Origin: Acetatifactor muris
Lineage (GTDB): Bacteria; Bacillota; Clostridia; Lachnospirales; Lachnospiraceae
Assembly: GCF_024623325.1 (NCBI RefSeq)
Contig: NZ_JANJZD010000009.1
Span: forward strand, 147,130-211,129
DNA: 64,000 bases
Direction: 5' to 3'
Part shown: piece by piece, positions 34,825 through 43,133 of the stretch
How positions within the stretch are numbered: the stretch's first letter is position 1
Layout: the number at the start of each line of letters is the position of its first letter
Program-made: the position numbers and the translations under genes
The notes under the pieces: generated by a model
Seen by the model: only the letters and a program-made list of their open reading frames with translations
Told to the model about the DNA's origin: nothing
The model's database searches: none

Positions 34825-34900
34825 AATCCATCATCCTTTCGCTTTTTAGTGAGGCTGCCCTCCTACTGCCTTAAGGGCGGTTTCCCGCCCGTTATGGCCT

Positions 34901-35791
34901 TCAAGCCGCGTTCCGCCATGCGGAGTTGCCTTCGAGGTGTTTCAGGAAGTGGAGCCTGCAGGTCTTGAACTCGTCCCCGCTAAGCCCAAGCCGGAGCATC
35001 CAGCACCGGAATGCGTATTTTTCGTTGTCGGTCACAGTCTTTCTTGCGGAGGCTTTTTTCTGCGTCAGCGCCTGGTGGCTCACCGCAAGGCTGAACTGTA
35101 TGTATGCCTTGATCTCGCCCGCGTGGGTGGTGCTGTTGAAAAGCCGGAACTCAACCGTGCCTTTGGTGAAGGTCGAGTGTAAATTCAGCCCGTGGTACCT
35201 TGTATCGTTGTAATGCTCGTCCCTGCCCCTTGTGGAGCCTGCGTACCAGATGTCCTTTAAGGCTTCCATCGTCTGCGGCTTTCTGCGGTTGATGGCCTCG
35301 ATCAGCTTTTCGTTGGTCTTCTGGCACCACCGCAGCCTTGCGGGGTCGATCCGGAGGGCTTTGTAAAGGATGTCCTCCTTGCTCGCTATGATGTTCACAA
35401 GGTTCCGCAGGGTCTGCGGCGTGTAGCGGCTGGCGTCCACATGGATGTGGATGCCGCACTGGCCGTTTACAAAAGCCCCTTTGTGTCTTAGCTGCCTTAC
35501 GATCTCCTGCAGATCCGGCAGGTCTTCGTAGGTAAGGATGGGGCTGACGATCTCGCATTTGTAGGTGTCGTTTGCGCCTACCGTGCGCCCGCCGCTCTTT
35601 TTCTGTGCAATGATGCTGGAGTCGTAGGTGGCTTTCCATGTCCTGCCCTGCCTGTCCTTTGCCCCGTAGGTCTTGTAGTAGGTGCCGATGTAAAAGCTCT
35701 CTGTGCCGAAATATTCTGCGATGGCCTCTGCTGCCTTTTCCCTTGTAATCCCTGTCATTTCAATCTCGATCCCGAATCTCTGTGTCCTCAT
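34901..35791 (-). CDS. Amidoligase (GCS2/COOH-NH2 ligase-like)
   Basis: A 296-aa amidoligase-family protein: N-terminal RFGIEIEMTGI with the metal-binding E-x-E, CEIVSPIL (second acidic site), QCGIHIHVDASRYTP, and TVEFRLFNSTTH. This fold joins a carboxylate to an amine using ATP. The last ~55 residues form a module also found in the next gene. ATG 35791 follows AGGAGG by 8 nt. Together with the GGCT-like gene it suggests that gamma-glutamyl-type bonds are made and removed during infection. Confidence 0.85.
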   Translation of the reverse strand: MRTQRFGIEIEMTGITREKAAEAIAEYFGTESFYIGTYYKTYGAKDRQGRTWKATYDSSIIAQKKSGGRTVGANDTYKCEIVSPILTYEDLPDLQEIVRQLRHKGAFVNGQCGIHIHVDASRYTPQTLRNLVNIIASKEDILYKALRIDPARLRWCQKTNEKLIEAINRRKPQTMEALKDIWYAGSTRGRDEHYNDTRYHGLNLHSTFTKGTVEFRLFNSTTHAGEIKAYIQFSLAVSHQALTQKKASARKTVTDNEKYAFRCWMLRLGLSGDEFKTCRLHFLKHLEGNSAWRNAA

Positions 35792-35824
35792 GTGCGTTTC
35801 CTCCTTGCGCTTGCTTTTCTTTTG

Positions 35825-35846
35825 GTAGTCTATTAATCACTCTGAA
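35825..35846 (-). promoter_or_regulatory. TTCAGAG leader motif, copy B
   Basis: Identical to copy A (TTCAGAGTGATTAATAGACTAC on the minus strand), 34 nt upstream of the amidoligase start codon. Confidence 0.65.
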
Positions 35847-35983
35847 CGCACTATTTATCCACTTATTTCTGCTCATAATGTACACAAAGATTTCGGGGGA
35901 AAAGGCTGCAAATTTGTGTGTTTTACAGCCTTTTCTGCTGTGCTTTTCCGGGTATCTTCTATGGTATAAATACGGGCGGCGGT

Positions 35984-36868
35984 TTACTCCATTCCCTTTT
36001 CAAAACTCTGGTTCACCTGCTCTATAAGGACCGCGTCCGCCTCCGTCCCCGCAAGCTCCGCCTCCGGCTGCCCTGCGGCTTCCACCGCCGCCTGCAGCCT
36101 TGCCGCCTCCCGCTCGTTCCGGCGGGCTTCCTGCCACCTCTGTTTGTTTTCCTCGGTGCGGAAAGCGGAATGCCCTTTCAGGTTCTTAAGCAGGAGGTTC
36201 CTGACCTCTTTCCCCTCCGCGCCGCCGAAGCCCAGGCGCAGGAGCCATATCCTCATGTAGTATTTCTCGTTTTCCTCGATGGTCTCATCCGGCCTGATGC
36301 GTTTCTGCTCCTTTGCCTGCTGCGCCATCGCCGCTGTAAGGTGCGTGAATGCCCGTATCATGTCGGGGTCGTTGACGGCGGGGAGGGTGAATGCCGCTTT
36401 CCCGTCCGGGAAGCTGATGCCTCTGCATCCTTCCGCGTGGCTCTGGAATGTCTGCAGGAAAGTTTCCGCATCGGGAATCTCCGCGCTGCCGAGCGCCTCC
36501 ACCAGTTCCGCAGGAATCCGGAAGACCTCCTCCGCAAATGCCCTGTTGATAAGGTACTGCTTGCTGTGGATGAGGTAAATAAGGTTCTTAAGCCCCTCCG
36601 CCGTCATTCCCTCCACCGGGAGGCTGACCGTTGTTTCCTCAATCTCCGTCTGCGGTGTGTCGATAAGGCCCTGCTCCAGAAGCCCCGCCCTTACCATCTC
36701 CGCTGTTTTCTCATCCCCGGTCTCCACTGCGCCGCCCCTGTCGATGGTGCAGTTCCCGATCTGGTAGCTGCAGGTCGGCACCCCAAGGTACCGGGAAGGC
36801 TGCCCTAAAATGGCGCTGACCGCCTTTACCACATCTTTCCTGTTTGCTGCATTCGTTTCAATCCTCAT
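35984..36868 (-). CDS. Amidoligase-associated phage protein, unknown function
   Basis: A 294-aa protein starting MRIETNAANRKDVVKAV; ATG 36868 is preceded by GGAGG, so the long frame to 37102 was rejected. It lacks the amidoligase ExE core, but its segment NEKYYMRIWLLRLGFGG with LLLKNLKGHSAFR is clearly related to NEKYAFRCWMLRLGLSG with FLKHLEGNSAWR at the amidoligase C-terminus. GVPTCSYQIGNCTIDRGGAV near the N-terminus may be a substrate-binding module. Same leader motif as its neighbour. Confidence 0.65.
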   Translation of the reverse strand: MRIETNAANRKDVVKAVSAILGQPSRYLGVPTCSYQIGNCTIDRGGAVETGDEKTAEMVRAGLLEQGLIDTPQTEIEETTVSLPVEGMTAEGLKNLIYLIHSKQYLINRAFAEEVFRIPAELVEALGSAEIPDAETFLQTFQSHAEGCRGISFPDGKAAFTLPAVNDPDMIRAFTHLTAAMAQQAKEQKRIRPDETIEENEKYYMRIWLLRLGFGGAEGKEVRNLLLKNLKGHSAFRTEENKQRWQEARRNEREAARLQAAVEAAGQPEAELAGTEADAVLIEQVNQSFEKGME

Positions 36869-36915
36869 CCTTTTTTCCTCCGTTTTTAAGCCCTCCGGCT
36901 TTGTTTTCCCTTTCG

Positions 36916-36937
36916 GTACTACATTAATCACTCTGAA
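36916..36937 (-). promoter_or_regulatory. TTCAGAG leader motif, copy C
   Basis: Minus strand TTCAGAGTGATTAAT then GTAGTAC, 48 nt upstream of the 36868 start. A TTGCTT lies about 19 bp before the TTAATG part. Confidence 0.6.
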
Positions 36938-36972
36938 CGGGGATAAAAGCAACTGAAATGTCGGAATAAATG

Positions 36973-39900
36973 TCACAATAAAAATTCCGGGAACTGTGCA
37001 TAGTACACAATGCCGCAAAGCACGAAATATACATTGGGCAGGGCGCAGCCATTCCCCCACATACGGTACTCCGCCGAATCGGAATGGGGGTCTTCCAGCC
37101 ATTTGCGTATCTGGCTGTCAGACTTCGGTTTACTGGAGGTGCCTATAACTTTACGGTGGGTCTCGAACACCTCCCGCCAGAATATCATTTCTTCCTTCGT
37201 GGGATTCTCCGTACCCAGCCCGTCACACCACCAGTCCGGGAACCCCTGCAGCCTCGCGCATTCCGTAGGAGTCAGCCTGCGGACGATATAGTCCGGCTCT
37301 ACGATATGATAATCGCCGCTGAACGCTTCCTGGTTGCCGAGCCACTGCTTGGAGCCCATGCTTGCGGAAAGTGTGCCGAATATCTCTTTGCCGGATGCGG
37401 TCTGCACGTCATTGATGACGGGCGGGTCCTTATAATCCGTAGCCACCAGCGTGTTTGCCAGTTCCTTTTCCGCCCGCGTGAAATGGGAATTCTTGCTCGT
37501 GCAGTAGGTGGGGTATGCCACCGCATGGCGGTCTGCCCCTGTCAGGCTGAAGCACACATCCTCATTCACGCCGCTGCCCTGCGGCCCGTTCTTATCATCC
37601 CGCCCGATCATGGAGCCCTGCACCGCCACCACGGCAATGCCGCCCTGGTTGCAGGATGGATTCCCGCCGTTGGCGTCAAGCGTCCGGGATGTGTCCGCCT
37701 CATAGAATCCGCTGTGGGGATTGCCGGATTTCATGGCATTGCTCTCTTTGGAGCAGATGCCGTATGCCTGCACCACAAGTTCATTGCAGCGGCTTTCCCC
37801 GATATCAAATGTGTTGAGAGTGTTTGCCACTTTCCCGTCCTTCCAGGTCGGCGCTTCCTCTGCGGAATGCGGGCGCGTCCCTTTGCAGAAAGGCACAAAG
37901 AGGGTCTGGTCATTGCTGCAGGAAAGCGTTGCTGATTTATCATCCTGTATCAGCGCACCTTTTCCGCCGCCCTCACATCCAGAGCGGATTTTCAGCGTCT
38001 TTGGCGTTTCCACCACAAAGGGCTGGTTGTTCCCGCCCATGCCGTAGGTGGCATTGACCGTGGGCGCGGTCTCCAAAGGCCCCGTGTATCTCGTATCCTG
38101 AGAGTGGTTTTCAAATACTGCCTGCTCCAGCACACACGGGGGATGGTGCGCCTCCGCCCTTAAGGTACACGTCACGTCATCGGTCACGTCCATACGGCTC
38201 CCGCCCTGGTCGTTTAAACAGACGCTGATGCTGCCTGTTTCTCCAAAGCCTTCCGCAGCACCTCCGGCAGTTCCTTGCCACGCACGGAAGCCCTGCGGAG
38301 TATACCCTGACACGCCCTCGGACTCAAATAATATCTTTCCGGCACACCCGCCTGCAAAATCTGCGACAAGGTAGATGCGTTTCCTACGTTGGGGGACGCC
38401 CCACAGGCAGGCATCGAATACCCGCCACGCGAGGGAAAACCCGTCTGCCATGACGCATCCGGCATTCGCCCATTTTCCCTTTGGAGGTCCAGGAACATGA
38501 ATGCCCCCGTCTTTGACGGAGCAGACCGCTTCAAGCACTGCCCTGAAATCCTCCCCGCCGTTTGAGGAGAATGCCCCCGGCACGTTCTCCCATACGATGA
38601 ATCTTGGGTATCTCCCATCTGTCGCACACCTCATTTCCTTTATGATCCGTATTGCCTGAAAAAATAAACTGGACTGCTTTCCGTCAAGCCCCGCCCGTTT
38701 GCCTGCAATCGACAGATTCTGGCAGTTATGGACTACGATTCCGTCAGCCACATAGCTGTTATCATCCTCAACGGTCAGATTATAGACCGTCTTAACTTCC
38801 CCTGTCGGTTCGGCGCTCCTCACCCTGTACCATGCGTGGGCTGCGTCTGTCAGGTGCGGCCTGCTGGCATTCCTGGAAAACACCACCATATAGCAGGGCT
38901 TCTGTGTGACTTTCCGCCCTTCAATCATCCTGTATTCACACGGCACAGTCCTGAACACAGTAGTCGAATACCCCTGGACTTCCCCAAGTATCCGCAGCCC
39001 TTCCGCCAGCTTTTTGCTGATGGTCGTCACCCTCCATTCATTCTCCTTCGGCCTGTACCCATCGCTGTCAAAGAGCCCGTCCAGTATTGCCTGCCTGTAT
39101 TCTTCCGGCAGCGTATACACCCACGGCATTATATATTTTCCGCCGGCATATTTCCCGAAATTGTCCGTGAGCCAGTTACAAAGCACCTGCCCGCAGAACC
39201 TGAACTTGATTGCGGTCCTGCACCTTTCCACGCTGTACGAGGATGTGACCTTTTCCACTATGGAGCGGAGCTCATCTTCCTTATCGTAGGAATCGCAGAG
39301 GTAAATCTGCCCGCTGCACTGCCCCTCCGGCCTGCCGGGTCTCTGCCCGTCACGGACCCACCCGTCACCAAGCCATCTTCCCACAAAATAAAAAAAGTCC
39401 CCATCCATCAGGGGCATCGGCTTCTGCTTCCTGCTCCCCGAATAATGCGGACTTATCATCTGTGTTTTCTCAATCTTTCTTGGAACGCCCCACAGCCGGC
39501 CTTTCATATCCGCCGCTGGTATCCATGATTTTTCTTCCTCGATCCTTATCTTATTTTCAATTTTCGATTCACTGCTGCAATAAATAGGGTGGTTTTTAGT
39601 ACATTCAAGCCCGTAATGGTTCCCCTTCAGGACTATGGTTTCAGCCTGTCTGGAACCGGCAGCCGTTACTTTCCTCCATCTACCTTTGTGCGTAAGCACA
39701 CGCATCCCAACTTCTATCTGTTCTATTTCGGTATAGCCCTTGTCGGTAAGGACCAGCGTACCCGCAGGAAAACACGGGCTGCCAAATGTTATGATGTCCA
39801 CGGGTTCCACTTCATCCCCGCGGATGCTGTTCACGTCACCATAATGTTTCACAAAAGGCAGCCGTTTTGTGGTCACCCGGATAGGAAAAGGCTCCACTTC

Positions 39901-40002
39901 CGCAGCAAATACCGGGCGGATTCCGGCAATCAGGCCGCCAAGCTCAAAAGCGCCGGAGCCGGAGAACAGGCTGCCCAGCGTCAGTTTCCCATTTTCATCC
40001 AT
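36973..40002 (-). CDS. DNA cytosine-5 methyltransferase with intein
   Basis: A 1,009-aa precursor. Motif I is GSLFSGSGAFELG (residues 8-20); motif IV, FGSP + CQNLS, is split by an intein at residues 77-426. Then come motif VI (IVWENVPGAFSSN), motif VIII (QRRKRIYLVADF), a long variable target-recognition region, and motifs IX-X (RRLTPTECARLQGFPD, YRMWGNGCALPNV). After splicing the enzyme would be 659 aa. ATG 40002 is chosen because it overlaps the preceding 59-aa ORF by 8 nt. Likely protects phage DNA from host restriction. Confidence 0.93.
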   Translation of the reverse strand: MDENGKLTLGSLFSGSGAFELGGLIAGIRPVFAAEVEPFPIRVTTKRLPFVKHYGDVNSIRGDEVEPVDIITFGSPCFPAGTLVLTDKGYTEIEQIEVGMRVLTHKGRWRKVTAAGSRQAETIVLKGNHYGLECTKNHPIYCSSESKIENKIRIEEEKSWIPAADMKGRLWGVPRKIEKTQMISPHYSGSRKQKPMPLMDGDFFYFVGRWLGDGWVRDGQRPGRPEGQCSGQIYLCDSYDKEDELRSIVEKVTSSYSVERCRTAIKFRFCGQVLCNWLTDNFGKYAGGKYIMPWVYTLPEEYRQAILDGLFDSDGYRPKENEWRVTTISKKLAEGLRILGEVQGYSTTVFRTVPCEYRMIEGRKVTQKPCYMVVFSRNASRPHLTDAAHAWYRVRSAEPTGEVKTVYNLTVEDDNSYVADGIVVHNCQNLSIAGKRAGLDGKQSSLFFQAIRIIKEMRCATDGRYPRFIVWENVPGAFSSNGGEDFRAVLEAVCSVKDGGIHVPGPPKGKWANAGCVMADGFSLAWRVFDACLWGVPQRRKRIYLVADFAGGCAGKILFESEGVSGYTPQGFRAWQGTAGGAAEGFGETGSISVCLNDQGGSRMDVTDDVTCTLRAEAHHPPCVLEQAVFENHSQDTRYTGPLETAPTVNATYGMGGNNQPFVVETPKTLKIRSGCEGGGKGALIQDDKSATLSCSNDQTLFVPFCKGTRPHSAEEAPTWKDGKVANTLNTFDIGESRCNELVVQAYGICSKESNAMKSGNPHSGFYEADTSRTLDANGGNPSCNQGGIAVVAVQGSMIGRDDKNGPQGSGVNEDVCFSLTGADRHAVAYPTYCTSKNSHFTRAEKELANTLVATDYKDPPVINDVQTASGKEIFGTLSASMGSKQWLGNQEAFSGDYHIVEPDYIVRRLTPTECARLQGFPDWWCDGLGTENPTKEEMIFWREVFETHRKVIGTSSKPKSDSQIRKWLEDPHSDSAEYRMWGNGCALPNVYFVLCGIVYYAQFPEFLL
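38725..39774 (-). other. Intein with LAGLIDADG homing endonuclease
   Basis: 350 residues from Cys1 (CFPAGTLVLTDKGYTEIEQI, block A) to the terminal His-Asn, followed by Cys+1. Block B is GLECTKNHPIYC with the catalytic His; block F/G is NLTVEDDNSYVADGIVVHN. The central part has two LAGLIDADG-like helices, FVGRWLGDGWV and ILDGLFDSDGY, so the endonuclease may be active. The +1 extein residue is the catalytic Cys of the methyltransferase PCQ motif. Confidence 0.93.
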
Positions 40003-40174
40003 CAGAGCCACCCCCGTCCAGATCGTCACAGGTGATGCCCGCCAGTTCCGTCAGCACATCCTCGCAGGATGCCACCGCCGCATCCCATCCGCGGCTGAAT
40101 GATTCCGATGCGTCACACCCGCCAAGACCGTGTATCCTGCGGAAAATCTCAACCAATAATCCCCTGTCACTCAT
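39995..40174 (-). CDS. Unknown 59-aa protein coupled to methyltransferases
   Basis: Starts MSDRGLLVEIFRRIHGLGG, overlapping the ParB-methylase stop by 8 nt and the cytosine methyltransferase start by 8 nt. Such tight overlaps indicate translational coupling. Acidic, helical; C-terminus DDLDGGGSDG. Similar tiny ORFs are frequent in phage methylase operons. Confidence 0.6.
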   Translation of the reverse strand: MSDRGLLVEIFRRIHGLGGCDASESFSRGWDAAVASCEDVLTELAGITCDDLDGGGSDG

Positions 40175-41408
40175 TGCCTGCCGCCTCCTTTTCCAGTTCC
40201 GAATAAGGGATTTTCACCCCGTCCCTCTCCACGGACACATTCTCCGCAGAGCCGGCCTGCTCGATATAGCGGTTCACGATTACATCCGCAAACTTCTCAT
40301 CCAGCTCTATGGTGTAGCAGATGCGGTTCGTCTGCTCACAGGCGACCAGCGTGGAGCCGGAGCCGCCGAAGGGGTCCAATACAATGCAGTTGCTCATGCT
40401 CGAATTCTTGATGGGATATGCAATTAATCCCACTGGCTTTTGGGTCGGATGACTGTCACTTTTCTTCGGGCGGTCAAATTCCCATATGGTGGTCTGCTTC
40501 CTGTCGGAATACCAGTTGTGCTTCCCGCCCTTCTTCCATCCGAACAGGCACGGCTCATGCTGCCACTGGTAGGGGCTCCGTCCAAGAACAAGGCTCTGCT
40601 TCTTCCAGATGCAGCACCCGGAAAGGTAAAATCCCGCCGCCTTGAACGCTTTCCTGAAATTCAGCCCTTCCGTATCAGCGTGAAATACATAGATAGAGGC
40701 ATCGCTCTCCATGTGCTGCTCCATGTTTACGAATGCTGCAAAAAGGAACTGATAAAATTCCTTATCCGGCATGTTGTCATTCATGATCTTCCCAGCAGTC
40801 CCCTCATAGTTCGCATTGTACGGCGGGTCTGTGACCACAAGGTTTGCTTTCGCCCCTGCCATCAGCACATCGTATGTCTCCGGCAGGGTGGAATCCCCCA
40901 CCACCAGCCTGTGCCGGCCAAGCGTCCACACGTCACCCATCTTTGCCACGGCGGGTTTTTCCAGTTCCGCATCAATGTCGAAATCATCCTCGGTCACTTT
41001 CTTATCGTGGACGGAATTGAATAGCTGCTCGATCTCCGGCGGCTCAAAGCCGGTGAAGGACACATCAAAGTCCGAATCCTGCAGGTCGGCGATCAAATCC
41101 GCCAGCAGCTCCTTGTTCCATTCACCCGTGATCTTATTGAGGGCGATGTTCAGCGCCTTCTCCTTCTGCTTGTCAATGTCAATGACGATGCAGTCAATTT
41201 CCTCATATCCCAAATCCGTGAGGACTGTGGCTCTCTGATGTCCTGCCACAATGGTCATGTCTGAGTTGACGATCACCGGCTCCACATAACCGAACTCCGT
41301 GATGGAATTTTTTATCTTCTGGTATTCCTTATCGCCGGGTTTCAGCTTTTTCCTCGGATTGTAGGATGCCGGGATAAGGTCGGCAATCCTGATCTTCTTA
41401 AACTCCAT
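40167..41408 (-). CDS. ParB-domain DNA methyltransferase (N4-C/N6-A type)
   Basis: A 413-aa fusion. Residues about 1-110 form a ParB/Srx-like nuclease-type domain (SYNPRKKLKPGD, VAGHQRATVL). Residues about 155-390 are an amino-methyltransferase: motif IV TDPPYNANYEG, motif I LDPFGGSGSTLVAC, and the SHPTQKPVGL region between. Common in Firmicute prophages; methylates adenine or cytosine N4 at an unknown site. 3 nt separate it from the zinc-ribbon gene upstream. Confidence 0.92.
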   Translation of the reverse strand: MEFKKIRIADLIPASYNPRKKLKPGDKEYQKIKNSITEFGYVEPVIVNSDMTIVAGHQRATVLTDLGYEEIDCIVIDIDKQKEKALNIALNKITGEWNKELLADLIADLQDSDFDVSFTGFEPPEIEQLFNSVHDKKVTEDDFDIDAELEKPAVAKMGDVWTLGRHRLVVGDSTLPETYDVLMAGAKANLVVTDPPYNANYEGTAGKIMNDNMPDKEFYQFLFAAFVNMEQHMESDASIYVFHADTEGLNFRKAFKAAGFYLSGCCIWKKQSLVLGRSPYQWQHEPCLFGWKKGGKHNWYSDRKQTTIWEFDRPKKSDSHPTQKPVGLIAYPIKNSSMSNCIVLDPFGGSGSTLVACEQTNRICYTIELDEKFADVIVNRYIEQAGSAENVSVERDGVKIPYSELEKEAAGNE

Positions 41409-41411
41409 TCT

Positions 41412-41831
41412 CTAATCCCTCCAGAACCTTGCCTTGATGTAGCAGTCATAACTGCAATACTTCGGTTTCCTGCTCCGGTAAAAGGAAAACTCCCTGCCGC
41501 AGCATTCACATTTCTTTGTGACAATGGCTTTCCTGTTCCCCTCCTGCGGATGTGCTTTCCACCACTGCCTCCGGCATCTCTCTGAGCAGAACTTCCTCGG
41601 CCTGCCCGTCCCCGCCTGTTCGGTTTCCTTCCCGCAGCAGAGGCAGATGCCGTTCTGCACCTCCCGCTCCTTAAGGTTCTTCACGGTTGCCGCCACATAG
41701 CCGCCCATCCCTTTTGCCTTGCAGTGGTTGCGGACGATGTCGCGAGAAAGCCCCAGCGCCTCCGCAATGGCACGGTAGCCCATACCGTTTAAGCGCATTT
41801 CCTTCACCTGCGCCGCCTCAAAATCGGTCAT
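41412..41831 (-). CDS. HTH plus double zinc-ribbon DNA-binding protein
   Basis: A 139-aa protein: N-terminal helix-turn-helix (FEAAQVKEMRLNGMGYRAIAEALGLSRDIVRNHCK), then two treble-clef-like zinc sites, CLCCGKE...CSERCRRQWW and CECCGREF...YCSYDCYIKA. Probably a phage transcription or recombination regulator. Follows GAGGG closely. Confidence 0.8.
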   Translation of the reverse strand: MTDFEAAQVKEMRLNGMGYRAIAEALGLSRDIVRNHCKAKGMGGYVAATVKNLKEREVQNGICLCCGKETEQAGTGRPRKFCSERCRRQWWKAHPQEGNRKAIVTKKCECCGREFSFYRSRKPKYCSYDCYIKARFWRD

Positions 41832-42149
41832 TTTCCCTCCACCTCCATCAAAAAAGGCCCAAAAACCACCGTTTTTTGATGGTTTTTAAGCCCAAAAACA
41901 TGGGTTTTTCGGTACTTTCACGCAAAACTAAAGTGCCTGAAAGCCTTGAAAAATCAATGTTTATGTAAGATTTTGGGGCGATTTCCTATCCCCCCTGTGC
42001 GAATTTGCGAAAACGCGCGTCTGAGGGGGCGGCGGTCGATATTTTTCGACAGTTGTAGAGATAACTCGACCCCCTTCCCCATGCAGATTTCCACGGGAAA
42101 TGTTGTGCCTTGTCGGAATATGGAAGGAAAAGAACCATCACGGAAACCG
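41832..42149. other. Non-coding gap with hairpins, candidate cos or control region
   Basis: 318 nt without a credible gene. Contains a hairpin with arms AAAAACCA (41861-41868) and TGGTTTTT (41880-41887), and a G/C-rich part with CCCCCCT...GAGGGGG and GTCGA-TATTTT-TCGAC symmetry (about 41989-42070). Such dense dyads next to an HNH gene can mark a cos site, but the terminase genes are 10 kb away. Confidence 0.35.
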
Positions 42150-42503
42150 TCAGTAATGGAACTCCTGATAGCGGTCCTCCGTCATGGTTTTATGGTCGTG
42201 GCAACTCTTACAAAGGCTCTGCCAATTGCTCTCATCCCAGAACAGTTTCGCATCCCCTCTGTGCGGGATGATGTGGTCAACAACCGTTGCTTTTACCAAT
42301 CTCCCCTGCTCCATGCATTTCACGCAGAGGGGATGTGCTTTCAAGAATCGTTTCCGTGCTTTCTCCCACCGGCCATCGTATCCACGGACGGATGCGCTGG
42401 CACGGTCAGAGGCGTGCAGCTTTGCGTGGTCAGTGCAGTACATCCCATCCGTCAGCTTCGGGCATCCGGGATGCCTGCACGGTTTCATCGGTTTCCTCGG
42501 CAT
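42150..42503 (-). CDS. HNH endonuclease
   Basis: A 117-aa protein: zinc-binding CRHPGCPKLTDGMYCTDH, then HNH core VVDHIIPHRGD, WDESNWQSLCKSCHDHKT. Phage HNH proteins of this type assist terminase in cutting cos DNA. AAGGAGG lies upstream of ATG 42503. Confidence 0.92.
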   Translation of the reverse strand: MPRKPMKPCRHPGCPKLTDGMYCTDHAKLHASDRASASVRGYDGRWEKARKRFLKAHPLCVKCMEQGRLVKATVVDHIIPHRGDAKLFWDESNWQSLCKSCHDHKTMTEDRYQEFHY

Positions 42504-42524
42504 GGTTGTACGCCTCCTTCCTGT

Positions 42525-42944
42525 TTACTCCTGCGGCAGCCTGCCGCACAGCGCCCTGTAGGTCTGCGCCATCATCCTGCCCCACTTCTCCTGCTCACCA
42601 GCCACAGCCTTTAGCTGCTCCGCCAGCGTGTGCATATGGAACCGCGGCGCGTAATTGTCCAGCGTCTCGTTGATGTCCGTCAGATCGAACCGCTCATGCA
42701 GGTTCTCCGCCATCACCGCGTTCATGCATTCCAGATCCTCTGCCAGCGTCCCTAAGATCAGTTCCTCCAGCTCCGCCGCCGTATGGAATGTGTGGAACAC
42801 TTCAAAATATCCGTGTTCACGGTCATACACATAAAAGAAATGTGTGCCGCTCCTGCCAAGCGCGATGTCCGCATCCCGCTCCGAGAAATAATCCCGGTAC
42901 CGCTCCGCCATCTCCAGCGCTTCCTCCCAGCCTTCCGGCATCAT
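42525..42944 (-). CDS. Unknown 139-aa phage protein
   Basis: Begins MMPEGWEEALEMAERYRDYF; ATG 42944 follows GGGAGG by 7 nt (longer frame to 43016 rejected). Acidic alpha/beta protein with THFFYVYDREHGYFEVFHTF. No family recognised. Its leader holds a diverged TTCAGAG motif. Confidence 0.65.
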   Translation of the reverse strand: MMPEGWEEALEMAERYRDYFSERDADIALGRSGTHFFYVYDREHGYFEVFHTFHTAAELEELILGTLAEDLECMNAVMAENLHERFDLTDINETLDNYAPRFHMHTLAEQLKAVAGEQEKWGRMMAQTYRALCGRLPQE

Positions 42945-42968
42945 GCTAAAACCTCCCTTCCTTTCTTG

Positions 42969-42990
42969 GTGTGGGCATTTTAACTCTGAA
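42969..42990 (-). promoter_or_regulatory. TTCAGAG leader motif, copy E (diverged)
   Basis: Minus strand TTCAGAGTTAAAATGCCCAC, 25 nt upstream of ATG 42944. Core TTCAGAGT and A/T-rich follow-on conserved, remainder drifted. Confidence 0.4.
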
Positions 42991-43133
42991 TCCCGTTTAT
43001 GGCAAGGTGGTTTCACGCTTATCTTCCTAAGTGGCAGTATGCTTAAAATACCGCCGCTTTCTTTGTCACTATCTGGTATTGGCTGCTGCGCCCCTCCTGT
43101 TTTAAACTGTCTCCCGAAAGGAGGTGGCGTGCC

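Noticed and set aside
37084..39528. Plus-strand frames of 283 and 266 aa opposite the methyltransferase
   Set aside because: Shadows; the minus-strand methyltransferase and intein motifs are unambiguous.
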